From positions 196,371,706 to 196,435,705 of the forward strand of contig JASEVX010000001.1 of the NCBI GenBank assembly GCA_031761405.1: a stretch of 64,000 bases of DNA. Direction: 5' to 3'. The notes beneath the pieces were generated by a model. The model searched no databases, was not told the DNA's origin, and was given only the letters and a program-made list of their open reading frames with translations. How positions within the stretch are numbered: the stretch's first letter is position 1; each line of letters begins with the position of its first letter. Source of the DNA: Serripes groenlandicus. Lineage: Eukaryota; Mollusca; Bivalvia; Cardiida; Cardiidae. Position numbers and translations under genes: made by a program. Shown here piece by piece: positions 22,240-34,507 of this stretch.

Positions 22240-22414
22240 CACCCTTTCCCACAAACAACAAATCTTCAGCAGATGACTTTGTAAACCTTTTGGAAAACGA
22301 TTGAAAAATCTCAATATATAAATTAAATTACTAAATAAAGTTGTTCATTATTTGTTTTCAAAAGAAGTCTGCTGCAAAAGTGTCATAAAGAGTCAGTATG
22401 TGTGAAAGGGTTAA
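22240..22414. mobile_element. TTAACCC-family MITE
   Basis: ACCCTTTCCCACAAACAACA at the left, CAGCAGATGACTTT and AGAAGTCTGCTGC arms, AAAGGGTTAA at the right. Confidence 0.65.
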
Positions 22415-22894
22415 TTTAATCCTATATTCTTGGAACTCAGAAAGAGTCAGTATGTGTGAGTTATGAGGTAAAGTTAAAGTTTTGCGATGCTGCTGATGCT
22501 AAAGGTATCACAATACCCCAACTTAACCTAATAAGGGGGAGTAAACTGGTCTTTCCCTCTTATTACTCAACCAAATCCTATGTTATGGGTTCTCAAAAGA
22601 ATCATCTCACTGTGTCAAATAAGGATTTAGAAATGCGAAATAAAACCTTCATCTAGAGGTCTGAAGTGTGCAGTTTATGGAGCATCTTACTAAACAATGA
22701 CCTCCAAAAGGCATCTATAATTCAGTTAGTTTACAGTCTTCAGCCTTACATCAACCAGTAGACCTTTCCCACATACACATGCTTTCTGACAACTCAGTAG
22801 CAGCTCAATATATGTATCCTCCTCTCATGTGAAATGAACTCAGGACAAGGCTGACAATCTAACTCTGAGCCACAGTCTTCCATGTTACCTACTT
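22415..22894. other. No gene recognised
   Basis: A 66-codon open frame (22456-22656) has no motif or splice support. A MITE terminus fragment (CCTTTCCCACATACACATGC) lies near 22760. Confidence 0.35.
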
Positions 22895-24440
22895 CCCCTG
22901 CAAAACTCAGTTCTACAAAACAGCTCAGTTCTTAGTATAGAACTGAACTAGAGTATTATAGAACAGTTCTAGAAATATTCACTTTTGTGTTCTGGAACAT
23001 TAGTTCTATAACATTAATCTAGAACAAAAATGGAACATTTACAGAACACAAATTGGTTCTAAATGTGTTCTTAAAATATTCTGGAACAGTCATAGAACAC
23101 TTTAAAACCAAATTAAGTTCTACAAATGTTCTGATGTGGGATTCTGGAACATTTGTAGAACTCTTTAAGATTTTAAAATAAATATTTTTACTTAGTCAAT
23201 TTAATTAAATTACAATGATTTTTAACTCAGTGTGAATCCCTTAAACTTCCATTCTGAATAGAGAAATAAGAACACTTATAGAACACTTCTAGAACCAAAA
23301 AAGTTATTATAAATGTATTATAGTGAAGACTTTTAAAATCTTCTTGTAAAAGTAAAGACCTGCTCTACTGAACAAAATCAATGCAATTGAGAATTCATTG
23401 GTATCTGCTATGTTAATTGAATATCAGAGGAACAAGATGGCCCTTGATCTCTCACCTGATTTTATTTTTTTTCATTTTATCCATTTAAGACCCGCCCCCT
23501 GGCAGCCATAGTTGACCAATCAACATGGTTTGAAGAAATCTGATAGTGGGTCACTTAAGGAACATTCTGAATCTTTATCTTGAAAAATACTGAGAGGTCG
23601 TTGACCTTCTCCAGCAGCGAATGTAAAGGTAGAATTTCTGTTTTCAATATCTGCATCATCCAACAATGTGTCAATATTGCCAATGTAAAGGACATGTGAC
23701 AAATAAATGAAGTTTTTATCGTGTTCACAAAGTCAATTATAACAATTGGTTTTCGAAAGGAATCAAGCTCTCATCATCAGGATATCTAGCTACTGTATAA
23801 GTTTGGTAAACATCGGATAATAGATGATGACTTTAACTTGTTCACAAGAAATTGTGGACAGACGACGGACTACGGATAATCACAAAAGCTCACCTTGTCA
23901 CTATGTGACAGGTGAGCTAATAATAAAACATATGACCGAAACTGGACTTGAATTTGAAATATACCAAGGGAGTTAACTCTAGCATAAAACACAGCAAGTC
24001 TTCAAAAAGAGGAAAGTAATGTCCTCTACTTCCTTTACGTTTTTTGATGGGAGAAATATGTTGTGTTTCAAAGGCACAGAGAAGTTTTTTGTAATTTCTT
24101 ATGAACAACTTGATGGGCACATTTGGTAAATGTCTTAAATGTTACATTGTTTATTAAATTATCAAATTGTATTGTGCTATGTCATAAACAACATGTATTA
24201 GATTGTCACATCTGGAACATTTGAACTAGCACTATTCTAGAATTTACTAGAACTGTTACATCATATTTGTTCTGGAACATTTTGAGAACCAATTGTTCTA
24301 TAAATTGTGACATTTAATGTTGTAGAACCATTCTGAAAGTGTTCTAGAACATACATGGAATAATTGAAGGACAGTTCTGGTACAATTGTACTAGAAAAAT
24401 TCTAGAATTTACTAGAACTGTTCCAGACATTTTCGCGGGG
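22895..24440. mobile_element. TIR element with TTCTAGAAC subterminal arrays, interrupted
   Basis: The left end CCCCTGCAAAA (22895) pairs with the right end TTTTCGCGGGG (24430-24440). Both end zones (22905-23330 and 24230-24430) are full of GTTCTAGAAC-like palindromes. A short modular Helitron-like element sits inside at 23432-23920. No transposase was seen; the frame at 23917-24120 (minus) has no motif. Confidence 0.5.
23432..23920 (+). mobile_element. Short modular Helitron-like element with intact 3' hairpin
   Basis: Begins ACAAGATGGCCCTTGATC, CTCACCTGAT and one module (CCCGCCCCCTGGCAGCCATA). It ends GGACAGACGACGGAC, hairpin 23889-23916, CTAA, T. The inner stem GTCAC/GTGAC differs from that of the other copies. 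Confidence 0.65.
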
Positions 24441-24465
24441 ATAGTTCCAACAAGGGTAAGTGTTC

Positions 24466-24722
24466 AGCTTTCACCATGATAAAGTGGTTAGCATCGGGGT
24501 TCTGAGACCCAGGACTCTCAGGATCAATTCCTGCTCAAGGCAGCCATGGCATCCAGGTTTCAATCCCCAGTCACGGCACGATGGTCTTGGTGGAGTGCTC
24601 TTGGGCAAGGCACCTTCCCTAGCTGTGTACTGGTTTGTCAACCAGAGATCATGAATAAGTGATCTGTTGCATTGATATAACTGAAAAACTGTTGAAAACA
24701 GAATTAAGCCATAATAAAACAA
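24466..24722 (+). mobile_element. tRNA-derived SINE
   Basis: The A-box-like AGTGGTTAGCATCGG and the B-box-like GGATCAATTCC are spaced as in a tRNA head. GCTCTTGGGCAAGGCACCTT, CTGTTGAAAACAG and an ATAAAAC end follow. Related tails occur at 26870-27060, 27395-27590 and 45965-46195. Confidence 0.6.
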
Positions 24723-24833
24723 ATCAGCATGTGAAGTTTCTTACTAAACAATGACCCCCACAAGGCATCTATAATTCAGGTTGTTTACCACACGATTGAC
24801 ATAGAAATAGTTCTTAAGTTGTCATAGTGACAT

Positions 24834-25049
24834 TTAACCCTTGCCCATATGTAGGAAAATGTTTACGTGTTTGCATCAGACAACTTTTGAAAACTTTGTG
24901 GTAAAAAGAGAAATTGCTCATATTGTCACAATATTTTCAACCCTATTCATTAATCATATTTGCATATATAGCAAATTAATTTGCATTTTTTTGCCAAGAT
25001 GTGTTCAAAGTTGTCTGCTGCATATTTGTTGTGTGTGGGAAAAGGTTTG
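24834..25049. mobile_element. TTAACCC-family MITE
   Basis: TTTAACCCTTGCCCATATG at the left, CAGACAACTTTTGAAAAC and GTTGTCTGCTGC arms, GTGGGAAAAGG at the right. Confidence 0.65.
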
Positions 25050-25117
25050 CTCCTGTCCTGATGTAGACAAATATTAGTGCATCTGTAGCAGAAATCTTTT
25101 ACAACATTGCAAATAGT

Positions 25118-26797
25118 TAGGGATGGCAACGAATATTCGAATATTCGAATGCTTTATCATGATTCAAGTATTCGATTAAATCAGGAATATTCTGAAATAT
25201 ATATATATACAGTCGAGCCTCTTTAATCCGCACACATTGGTTACCAGAGAAAAAAGTCAGGATTGCGAATCTTCCAGATTAACGATTTTGGATAGAAATT
25301 TTACCGAGGCAAAATTGTCATCTTAGCCTGAAAATAGGTGTTAAAGGATCGGACCCAATATTTCCACAGATATCGTGGGGATACATGATTAAAATTGAGG
25401 TGTCTTAAAATTAAGCTCAATTCATCCAAAAGAGTTTCTGCAAACTGTCAGTATGATTTTACCTCTTCAAGTTTTATTTTCCTCTAGATTGCACCATTTG
25501 TCTTAGGCAAAGCTTAATCATGAGATAAACAACAACTGGATAACCCATAAGTACACAATGTTATAATTTCAAAAATGAGCATAAAAATATACAAATACAG
25601 AACAGCTTATTACTTTTGTCTGATCTAAAAATCAGTTTAGATCATTTTGACAATTAACACCTGCATGATTGGCTGCTATTTTATGAATGCTAATCAAAGT
25701 AAACAATGATACACAATAGCCAATTATGGAAAAGCCCTGTTATAGTATTTTATACAGTACACAGCTTTTAACACCTATTAGGACAAACAGACATAATAGA
25801 AAACAATGACACGCGACGAAGTTTACGCAATCAGTCTAATTCAAACTAATTGAGAGAATAAAAAACATATACATTTACATTACCGCTTGGTCTTCCGGAC
25901 TAATGAAACTGATTTTATGTGTAAATGGTCGCTCTGTTCAAGATATTTTATGTCCGGATCCAGAACACGTATTTCCGTAATAACGATCCGGAGACTAATT
26001 AAGCATAAAAAATCTGTTCCTTGAATTTCATGTCCGGATTGCGAATTTTCCAGATATACAGCGTAAGATCTAACAAGGTTTGACTGTATATATAAAATTA
26101 TAAAAGAAATTGAGATACTTGGTCCATTTTACGCGTATTATATAAGATGTCAATACTGTAGAAAACATGTCAAACTGATAATCCTTGCTTTAGGTTATTA
26201 AAGTGATCAATACAATATCGAAGGTTTCGTTTAGAATGATACATCAATGAGACAAATCCATTGTTTGGCCGTGTAATCATATGTTGATTAGCAATATGGT
26301 ACTGGGTACATTTCGTGCCCATTTTTCAACAATATTTCAGTTGCATGTATATACAGCAAGAGCAAGGTTAAATTGCTTTTAATGGGCAGTTCCACATTTC
26401 TACTCTTATAACAACCTTCACTCTTCGTAACAGTCCCTGTCAGATTTATCATATTTTGAGAAGAGTTGAGAATTGGGAACATTTCAAGTCATTTTCAACA
26501 GTATAAAAGATGTATACATGGTAATCAGAACTAAATGTTACGTAAAAAATACATTAAGCAAGTGATCAATTAATTTTAATCTGAGCACTTTACTGACGTT
26601 TTATTCATGAATATTCTTTTCATTCGAATTCATCAGTTGAACGGAAATGTAAATGTGAGTACTGAGAGATGAACAAAATAAGACAACAATAAGATAACTT
26701 TACAGCAAATAACAAATTTATAAACTCTTTGTTGGCAAAACATGCAAATATAGATAGAATATTCCAATACTTATTTTTGTATTCGTTGCCATCCCTA
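25118..26797. mobile_element. hAT-like element with 8-bp target duplication
   Basis: The termini TAGGGATGGCAACGAATA and its inverse TATTCGTTGCCATCCCTA flank the element. The flanks are CAAATAGT (25110-25117) and CAAATAAT (26798-26805), a 7/8 match, which fits the 8-bp duplication of the hAT superfamily. A second element (25210-26086) is nested inside; without it the element is about 0.8 kb and clearly non-autonomous. The minus-strand frame at 26288-26482 could be transposase debris, but I cannot support that. Confidence 0.72.
25210..26086. mobile_element. pogo/Tigger-like element nested in the hAT-like element
   Basis: Ends CAGTCGAGCCTCTTTAATCC and ...CAAGGTTTGACTG, flanked by TA on both sides within TATATA runs. 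CAGTCRARCCT termini with a TA target are typical of the pogo branch of Tc1/mariner. The internal motif GCGAATCTTCCAGATTAACG recurs inverted near the right end (GATTGCGAATTTTCCAGAT). No transposase frame. Confidence 0.65.
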
Positions 26798-27079
26798 CAA
26801 ATAATACACGTTTCTTAACAAGAGATTTTAACTGTCTTCAGACTGAGGTTGATCAAGCTGGTTTGATCCATGCAAGGCATATTTTTCTAGCCTTATGCGT
26901 ATCAGTCAGACAGGGATCATACAGAAATGTACTGTTTTATAGATATAACTAACATACTGTTGAAAATGGCTTCAAACATTCATAAATCCCCCGACCTTTT
27001 TACAACTAGGGATCCACTATTCATAAATATCTTTCAAAATGAGCAAAGCTAAACCCCCAATACATAGAAACAGTTCTAA

Positions 27080-27355
27080 AGTTTGCATTGTGACATTTAA
27101 ACCTATCTATCTTGCAGTGTGACATTTAAACCTATCTATCTTGTAGTGTGACATTTAAACCTATCTATCTTGCAGTGTGACATTTGAACCTATCTATCTA
27201 GCAGTGTGACATTTAAACCTATCTATCTTGCAGTGTGACATTTAAACCTATCTATCTAGCAGTGTGACATTTAAACCTATCTATCTAGCAGTGTGACATT
27301 TAAACCTATCTATCTTGCTGTGTGACATTTAAATATATCTATCTTGCAGACAAAT
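27080..27355. repeat. 29-bp tandem array
   Basis: Unit TGACATTTAAACCTATCTAT plus CTTGCAGTG, about nine copies. The same TGACATTTAACCC junction occurs at 24828 where a SINE tail meets a MITE end. Confidence 0.85.
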
Positions 27356-27394
27356 TTTAACCCTTTGTGGCTAACAAATTTTGCAAACATTATG

Positions 27395-27590
27395 GCACCT
27401 GGTTTGATCTTTAAACAAAGACTTGGGCAAGGCACTTTTTCCAAGTCTTATACTATTGGGTCATCCATGATGGGTGATTGTATTGTTGCCATGATGATAG
27501 GATAATCTGTTGAAAATGGCTAAAAACTCTCTTAAAACTCTCACTTTTTATAAAACTATTTCAAAATGGGCAAAGCCAAAAACCCAATAT
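27395..27590 (+). mobile_element. SINE fragment
   Basis: CTTGGGCAAGGCACTTTTTC, TCATCCATGATGG and CTGTTGAAAATGGC match the body and tail of the SINE at 24466-24722. A second fragment lies at about 26870-27065. Confidence 0.5.
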
Positions 27591-28159
27591 TTGATATGTA
27601 ATTAGTCGATACTTTTAAATTGATATGTTTTCAATATCGTTAACTATATTTTGATTCATAGAAATTTTCCATTGTTATGCCTCAATGTTTTCAAATTCTT
27701 CAGCTGTAGACTTGTTGTATGTGGAAATGGATTATTTAGAAACCATAGAAATCAGACAACAAAGTAAATAAGAGGGTCAGGCTGGCCCTATATCACCTGA
27801 ATTCAAAGGTCAAAAGGTATAATTGATTGGAATAACTTAATTGGTAGACACAACAATTTCTGCATATCTACACAGTCATTCTTGTATTTGATCATGCAAA
27901 CAATTTTTGACACATTCAGACCAGGTGAATTCTTATATTGCTTATCATGAGCAATTATTTCTTTTGCCGCATTTCTTTCAAAAGTTGTCAGCTGTAGACT
28001 TGTCAAAGGCGTATGTAGAAAATAAATGACTTCTTTTAATAAAGATTTGTTGAGATAAATTATAAAATCCATAAATATGAAGAGACTTATCAAACGCCGG
28101 GTATATGAGCGCAGGATGATAGAAATTGAGTGGAAAACATACAGCAATTATGCAGCAGA

Positions 28160-28581
28160 TTACTTTGAAAGCGTAAGTCTAGAGATTCTCTATAAATGAA
28201 CACATCTTTATCCTAGTGTTGAAAACGTTCTGGCAAAAGGGCTAAATTGCTCATTATGACCTATTTCTCCTCTTGTCACATTCCTTTCAAATGTCTGCTG
28301 CAAAAGCGTCAAAATGTGTCTGTAGGTGGGGAAGGACTTAAAAGAAGATGCACCAAATACTGTATAGGTTAGGAGTTTACCCTTTCCCTCATATAAATGC
28401 TTTTAAACCCATCTGCAGCAGACAACTTTTAAAAAACATTGTGGCAAAAGGAGCAATTACTCATGATATCAACTACCTTCAAAAATAATGCTTTCATTTT
28501 TAGAGAGTATCCATATGTGTTATGCTTTCAAAGTCATCAAAGTCATCTACTGCAGATTTATTGTAAGTGGGGATGGGTTAA
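28160..28581. mobile_element. Two TTAACCC-family MITEs
   Basis: A partial copy (28160-28342, GGCAAAAGGGCTAAATTGCT, TGTCTGCTGC) and a fuller copy (28376-28581, CCCTTTCCCTCATATAAATG, GCAGCAGACAACTTTT, GGGTTAA). Confidence 0.65.
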
Positions 28582-28639
28582 ACTATATACCTGATAGGAT
28601 ATATACTTTTACAATGCTTTTGCTTTGCACAAATACAGA

Positions 28640-28805
28640 TGTATTTTGATGCCAATAATGCAACAGATTACTTTGAAAACAATGTGACAATTGCTCATTA
28701 CCTTTCTCAATTATTATACTTTCAATTACAGAGAGTTACCATACTTTTGTCAATATGTTTTCAAAATTGTCTGCTGCAGATTTGTTGTATGTGGGATAGG
28801 GTTAA
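28640..28805. mobile_element. TTAACCC-family MITE
   Basis: GCAACAGATTACTTTGAAAA and ATTGTCTGCTGCAGATTTGT arms, right terminus GGGATAGGGTTAA at 28793-28805, ten bases before the donor of exon A. Confidence 0.6.
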
Positions 28806-28820
28806 CAATCCTATGCTTAC

Positions 28821-28929
28821 CTCTCTTTTTTCATGTCTTTGCTCTTGTTTCTAAACGAGGACACAATGCTCTGTATTTCTTGTGCAAAATGTTCATGGGC
28901 AGTGGCCATCTCCTGGGCGAATCCAGCAA
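28821..28929 (-). CDS. Internal exon of an unrecognised host gene (exon A)
   Basis: On the minus strand the acceptor GTTTATTTTTCAG precedes 28929 and the donor GAGAG|GTAAGC begins at 28820. The 109-nt exon has only one open frame: two bases, then AGFAQEMATAHEHFAQEI, QSIVSSFRNKSKDMKKE, then AG. Both splice sites are close to consensus. Exit phase 2 matches exon B at 18359-18431, about 10.4 kb downstream. The predicted peptide is charged, alpha-helical and probably part of a coiled coil; TAHEHFAQEI loosely recalls FCH/F-BAR helices. I do not assign a family. This is the best evidence for a host gene in the window. Confidence 0.62.
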
Positions 28930-29862
28930 CTGAAAAATAAACACATAATTTGTGAAGAGACATTTTTGGTGAAATGGTCTGAATGCTTAACTATAAACTG
29001 TGAAGCCTCAGATCAGTCTCACCATAGATTAGGTGCAGCAAACAACGCCTTTTTCCACAATATCTCTCTTATTTTTCAACTAAACCCTATGATGTGAGTA
29101 CTTAAATGAATCCAAGTCAGACAATTCTTTTGAGCACCCAAAACATAGTGTTTGAAGCTGAAATAAGTATATAAAATAAGCCATTCAACGAGCGCTGGAA
29201 GCAACAAAATCCAAACTGACCTGATGGGGCTCACCTATGATTGGGCTGTGTCTCGTTAAGTTGGGTCTTATTGACCCTGTATACAGTGAAGACACTTGTG
29301 AGCCTGTGAATATGCACAGTCCATATTTTTGCCTAGACATTTTTAAAGTCACCTGTTGCTGATTTGTTGTATGTGGGAAAGGGGTCGATGATGTAAAACC
29401 ATTAAGTCAATAAGACGCAAAATTGCTAGAGTAGAAGAAACTCCATTAGAAGAAACTCCATTATTAACAGTGACAATTTAATCATTTTTTTCTCTGCCCA
29501 TTCTACAAGGTATAATAGTCATGCTTGAAACTATAAAACCATTCTCTGTACTTTGATTGGTCAAAAGGTAAATTCCTCATCTAATTTGAGCAATCGAAAG
29601 TCTCATTTTGATCACAGAGTTATACGATTTAAATGGCTTTGGGGTCTGTCTGTATTCAGAAATACACAAATTGACTCGATCAGCATTGGCATTTTAATAG
29701 AAAAATCAGCAGCTATCGATTCTGACTCTGAAAATGGGACTTGTCCAGCTTTGTATTTTGAAGAGTCAAATTAGCCCACTCTAGGATTATCAAGATAGAA
29801 ATATTGAACCAAGCAACCAACAGTATATAGCCTGGTCAGACGGCACGGATGTGCTTACTCTC
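28930..29862. other. Intron-like spacer
   Basis: MITE remnants near 29330-29390 (CACCTGTTGCTGATTTGTTG, GGGAAAGGGG) and a half copy of the ACTATAAAA MITE near 29530-29575. The open frame at 29553-29774 has no motif. Confidence 0.35.
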
Positions 29863-32800
29863 CTGGCTCTATATTGGTGGCAAAGGCTTGTCTGGCTCTA
29901 TATTGGTGGCAGAGGCTTGTCTCACTCTGTATTGGTGGCAAAGGTGTGTTTGACTCTGTATTGGTGGCAAAGGTGTGTTTGGCTCTGTATTTGTGGCAAA
30001 GGTGTGTTTGGCTCTGTATTGGTGGCAAATGTGTGTTTGGCTCTGTATTAGTGGCAAAGGTGTGTTTGGCTTTATACTGGTGGCACATGCTTGCCTGGCT
30101 CTATACTGGTGGCACAGGCTTGCCTGGCTCTATACTGGTGGCAAAGGCATGCTTGGCTCTATACTGGTGACAAAGGCATGCTTGGCTCTTTATTGGTGGC
30201 AAAGGTGTGTTTGGCTTTATACTGGTGGCACAGGCTTGCCTGGCTCTATACTGGTGGCAAAGGCGTGCCTGGCTCTAAATTGGTGGCAAAGGCGTGCTTG
30301 GCTTTATACTGGTGGAACAGGCTTGCCTGGCTCTATACTGGTGGCAAAGGCGTGCTTGGCTCTATACTGGTGGCAAATGAATGCTTGGCTCTATATTGGT
30401 GGCAAAGGCATGCTTGGCTTTATACTGGTGGCACAGGCCTGCCTGGCTCTATACTGGTTGTACAGGCTTGCCTGGCTCTATACTGGTTGTACAGGCTTGC
30501 ATGGCTCTATACTGGTTGTACAGGCTTGCCTGGCTCTATACAGGCTATCCTGACACTATACTGGTGGCACGGGCTTGCCTGGCTCTAAACTGGTGACACA
30601 GGCTTGCCTGGCTCTAAATTGGTGGCACATGCTGGCCTGCCTCTATGATGGTGGCACAGGCTTGCCTGGCTCTCAACTGGTGGCACAGGTTTGCCTGGCT
30701 CTAAACTGGTGACACATGCTTGCCTGCCTCAATGATGGTGACACAGGCTTGCCTGGCTCTAAACTGGTGGCACATGCTGATCTGCCTCTATGATGGTTGC
30801 ACAGGCTTGCCTGGCTCTAAACTGGTGGCATGGGCTTGCCTGCCTCTATGATGGTAGCACGGGCTTGCCTGCCTCTATGATGGTGGTACAGGCTCGTCTG
30901 CCTCCATGATGGTGGCACAGGCTTGCCTAACTCTCAACTGGTGACACAGGCTTGCCTGGCTCTCAACTGGTGACACAGGCGTGCCTGGCTCTCAACTGGT
31001 GACACAGGCTTGCCTGGCTCTAAACTGGTGACACAGGCTTGCCTGGCTCTAAACTGGTGACACAGGCTTATCTGGCTCTAAACTGGTGGCACAGGCTTGC
31101 CTGGCTCTAAACTGGTGACACAGGCTTGCCTGGCTCTAAACTGGTGACACAGGCTTGCCTGGCTCTAAACTGGGGGCACAGGCTTGCCTGGCTCTATAAT
31201 GATGGCACAGGCTGGCCTGGCTCTAAACTGGTGACACGGGCTTGCCAGCCTCTAAACTGGTGGCACAGGCTTGCCTGGCTCTAAACTGGTGGCACGGGCT
31301 TATCTGCCTCTATGATGGTGGCACAGGCTTGCCTGGCTCTAAGCTGGTGGCACAGACTTGCCTGCCTCTATGATGGTGACACAGGCTTGCCTGGCTCTAA
31401 ACTGGTGGCATGGGCTTGCCTGCCTCTATGATAGTGGCACGGGCTTGCCTGCCTCTATGATGGTGGCATGGGCTTATCTGCCTCCATGATAGTGGCACAG
31501 GCTTTCCTGGCTCTAAACTGGTGACACAGGCTTGCCTGGCTCTAAACTGGTGACACATGCTTGCCTGGCTCTAAACTGGTGACACAGGCTTGCCTGGCTC
31601 TAAACTGGTGGCACAGGCTTGCCTGGCTCTAAACTAGTGGCACAGGCTTGCCTGGCTCTAAACTGGTGACACAGGCTTGCCTGGCTCTAAACTGGTGACA
31701 CAGGCTTGCCTGGCTCTAAACTGGTGACACAGGCTTGCCTGGCTCTAAACTGGTGACACAGGCTTGCCTGGCTCTTAACTGGTGACACAGGCTTGTCTGG
31801 CTCTAAACTGGTGGCACAGGCTTGCCTGCCTCTATGATGGTGGCACAGGCTTGCCTGGCTCTAAACTGGTGACACAGGCTTGCCTGGCTCTAAACTGGTG
31901 ACACAGGCTTGCCTGCCTCTATGATGGTGGCACAGGCTTGCCTGCCTCTATGATGGTGGCACAGGCTTGCCTGGCTCTAAACTGGTGACACAGGCTTGCC
32001 TGGCTCTCAACTGGTGACACATGCGTGCCTGGCTCTCAACTGGTGACACAGGCTTGCCTGGCTCTAAACTGGTGACACAGGCTTGCCTGGCTCTAAACTG
32101 GTGACACAGGCTTATCTGGCTCTAAACTGGTGGCACAGGCTTGCCTGGCTCTAAACTGGTGACACAGGCTTGCCTGGCTCTAAACTGGTGACACAGGCTT
32201 GCCTGGCTCTAAACTGGTGACACAGGCTTGCCTGGCTCTAAACTGGGGACACAGGCTTGCCTGGCTCTATAATGATGGCACAGGCTGGCCTGGCTCTAAA
32301 CTGGTGACGCGGGCTTGCCAGCCTCTAAACTGGTGGCACAGGCTTGCCTGGCTCTAAACTGGTGGCACGGGCTTATCTGCCTCTATGATGGTGGCACAGG
32401 CTTGCCTGGCTCTAAACTGGTGGCACAGACTTGCCTGCCTCTATGATGGTGACACAGGCTTGCCTGGCTCTAAACTGGTGGCATGGGCTTGCCTGCCTCT
32501 ATGATAGTGGCACGGGTTTGCCTGCCTCTATGATGTTTGCATGGGCTTATCTGCCTCCATGATAGTGGCACAGGCTTTCCTGGCTTTAAACTGGTGACAC
32601 AGGCTTGCCTGGCTCTAAACTGGTGACACAGGCGTGCCTGGCTCTCAACTGGTGGCACAGGCTTGCCTGGCTCTAAACTAGTGGCACAGGCTTGCCTGAC
32701 TCTAAACTAGTGGCACAGGCTTGCCTGGCTCTAAACTGGTGACACGGGCTTGCCTGGCTCTAAACTGGTGACACAGGCTTGCCTGGCTCTAAACTGGTGG

Positions 32801-33355
32801 CACAGGCTTGCCTGGCTCTAAACTAGTGGCACAGGCTTGCCTGGCTCTAAACTGGTGACACAGGCTTGCCTGGCTCTAAACTGGTGACACAGGTTTGTCT
32901 GGCTCTAAACTGGTGGCACAGGCTTGCCTGCCTCTATGATGGTGGCACAGGCTTGCCTGGCTCTAAACTGGTGACACAGGCTTGCCTGGCTCTAAACTGG
33001 TGACACAGGCTTGCCTGGCTCTTAACTGGTGGCACAGGCTTGCCTGGCTCTAAACTGGTGACACAGGCTTGCCTGGCTCTAAACTGGTGACATAGGCTTG
33101 CCTGGCTCTAAACTGGTGACACAGGCTTGCCTGGCTCTAAACTGGTGGCACAGGCCGGCCTGCCTCTATGATGGTGGCACAGGCTGGCCTGCCTCTATGA
33201 TGGTGGCACATGCTGGTCTGCCTCTATGATGGTGGCACAGGCTTGCCTGGCTCTAAACTGGTGGCATGGGCTTGCCTGCCTCTATGATGGTGGCACAGGC
33301 TTGCCTGCCTCTATGATGGTGGCACGGGCTTGCCTGGCTCTAAACTGTTGGCACA
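29863..33355. repeat. 30-bp minisatellite array with higher-order duplication
   Basis: Unit CTGGTGGCACAGGCTTGCCT plus GGCTCTAAAC, about 116 copies over 3.5 kb. Variant classes include CTATACTGG, CTAAACTGGTGAC and CTATGATGGTGGC. A block of about 570 bp with the same variant order appears near 30955-31520 and again near 32000-32595. The 30-bp period keeps several frames open (up to 192 codons); these are not genes. Confidence 0.92.
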
Positions 33356-34507
33356 CACTGACTTTGCTCAAAACAAGCAATTTCTCTTTTTCTCCCAATG
33401 TTTTCAATTACTAGACATCTACTTAAAGGGTTTATCACTATAAATGTACCAATCTTGTTCCAGATCACACATTACTTTTAACGATATAAGTGACCAGACT
33501 TATCCCATTCTGTCAAATGTGATGATAAATAATGCAGCATCAGCAAAATACAACCCATAAGGGTAATGACTAAATATTTCACAAGTAATTGCTGTCATCA
33601 ATAGTTGTCTATGTAAGGGAAAGATTAAAGAAAATAACAACCAGTTTTGACTGTATAATCTCATCGTCTGAGGATATTCTGGGAGTTTGAAGTGTTTCAC
33701 ACAGGTCGCTGCCTATTATTAACGATATAAGTGACCAGGCTATGCCCATATTATCAGAAGTAATGACAAATAAGTGCAACATCAGCAAATATCGGGCCAT
33801 TGGGGTATTGGTCAACTATTTCAATCTGTCTTTCAGCAAGACATAACCAATTATTCATTACTTTATATAAATAGGACATCGCAGATGCCCTAATCAAGGA
33901 TAAATAAAATCAAAAGCCTGTCTGCCCTAATCTAAGCATCTATATGTGGTAAAGGGTTAAGTACATTTATAGTGATAATCTTTAAGACAACCTTTTCCCA
34001 CAAACAACAAATATGTAGCAGACAACTGTTAAAGCATTTATTTAATCAAAGTACTGAAAGTACTAAAGGTAGAATCGCTATGTTATGTGTGATGAAGGAA
34101 AACTGAAAAACTAAAGTGCATATAAAAACTTTTATTTAAATTAATTCAGCATGACAGATAGACAAATATGCAATATAAGGCCGGAATAAACTATCCTTGA
34201 TCACACATTCTTCTTGGTGGTTTTAAAATGTATTAGCCCCTTATTGGTCCACCTGACACATATACCATGCAAACATCATTAAACATATTCATGCCAAAAC
34301 AGTTTCTTAAAAGTTAATTGAGTGTAGAGCAAATGATTCAGTTCAGTGATCAGTTAATAAACATTAATAACATATATTTAGTATCTTGACTACTGAAGTT
34401 AAATGTAGCAAAAAAATGTGCCAGCATTATACTTGTTGTCTATGAAAATGATATTACAAGCCTTTGTTTAAAAAAAAAAATTGGATGAAAATTTACAGAT
34501 TAATTTA
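33356..34507. other. AT-rich spacer with MITE fragments
   Basis: Fragments at 33365-33425 (AAGCAATTTCTCTTTTTC) and 33985-34040 (CCTTTTCCCACAAACAACAA, GCAGACAACTG). A short direct duplication is present: AACGATATAAGTGACCAG at 33480 and 33720. No gene was seen. Confidence 0.4.

Noticed and set aside
29851..30596. Overlapping plus- and minus-strand frames up to 192 codons
   Set aside because: All lie in a 30-bp minisatellite with a three-fold period. Several frames are open at once and all repeat a ten-residue word.
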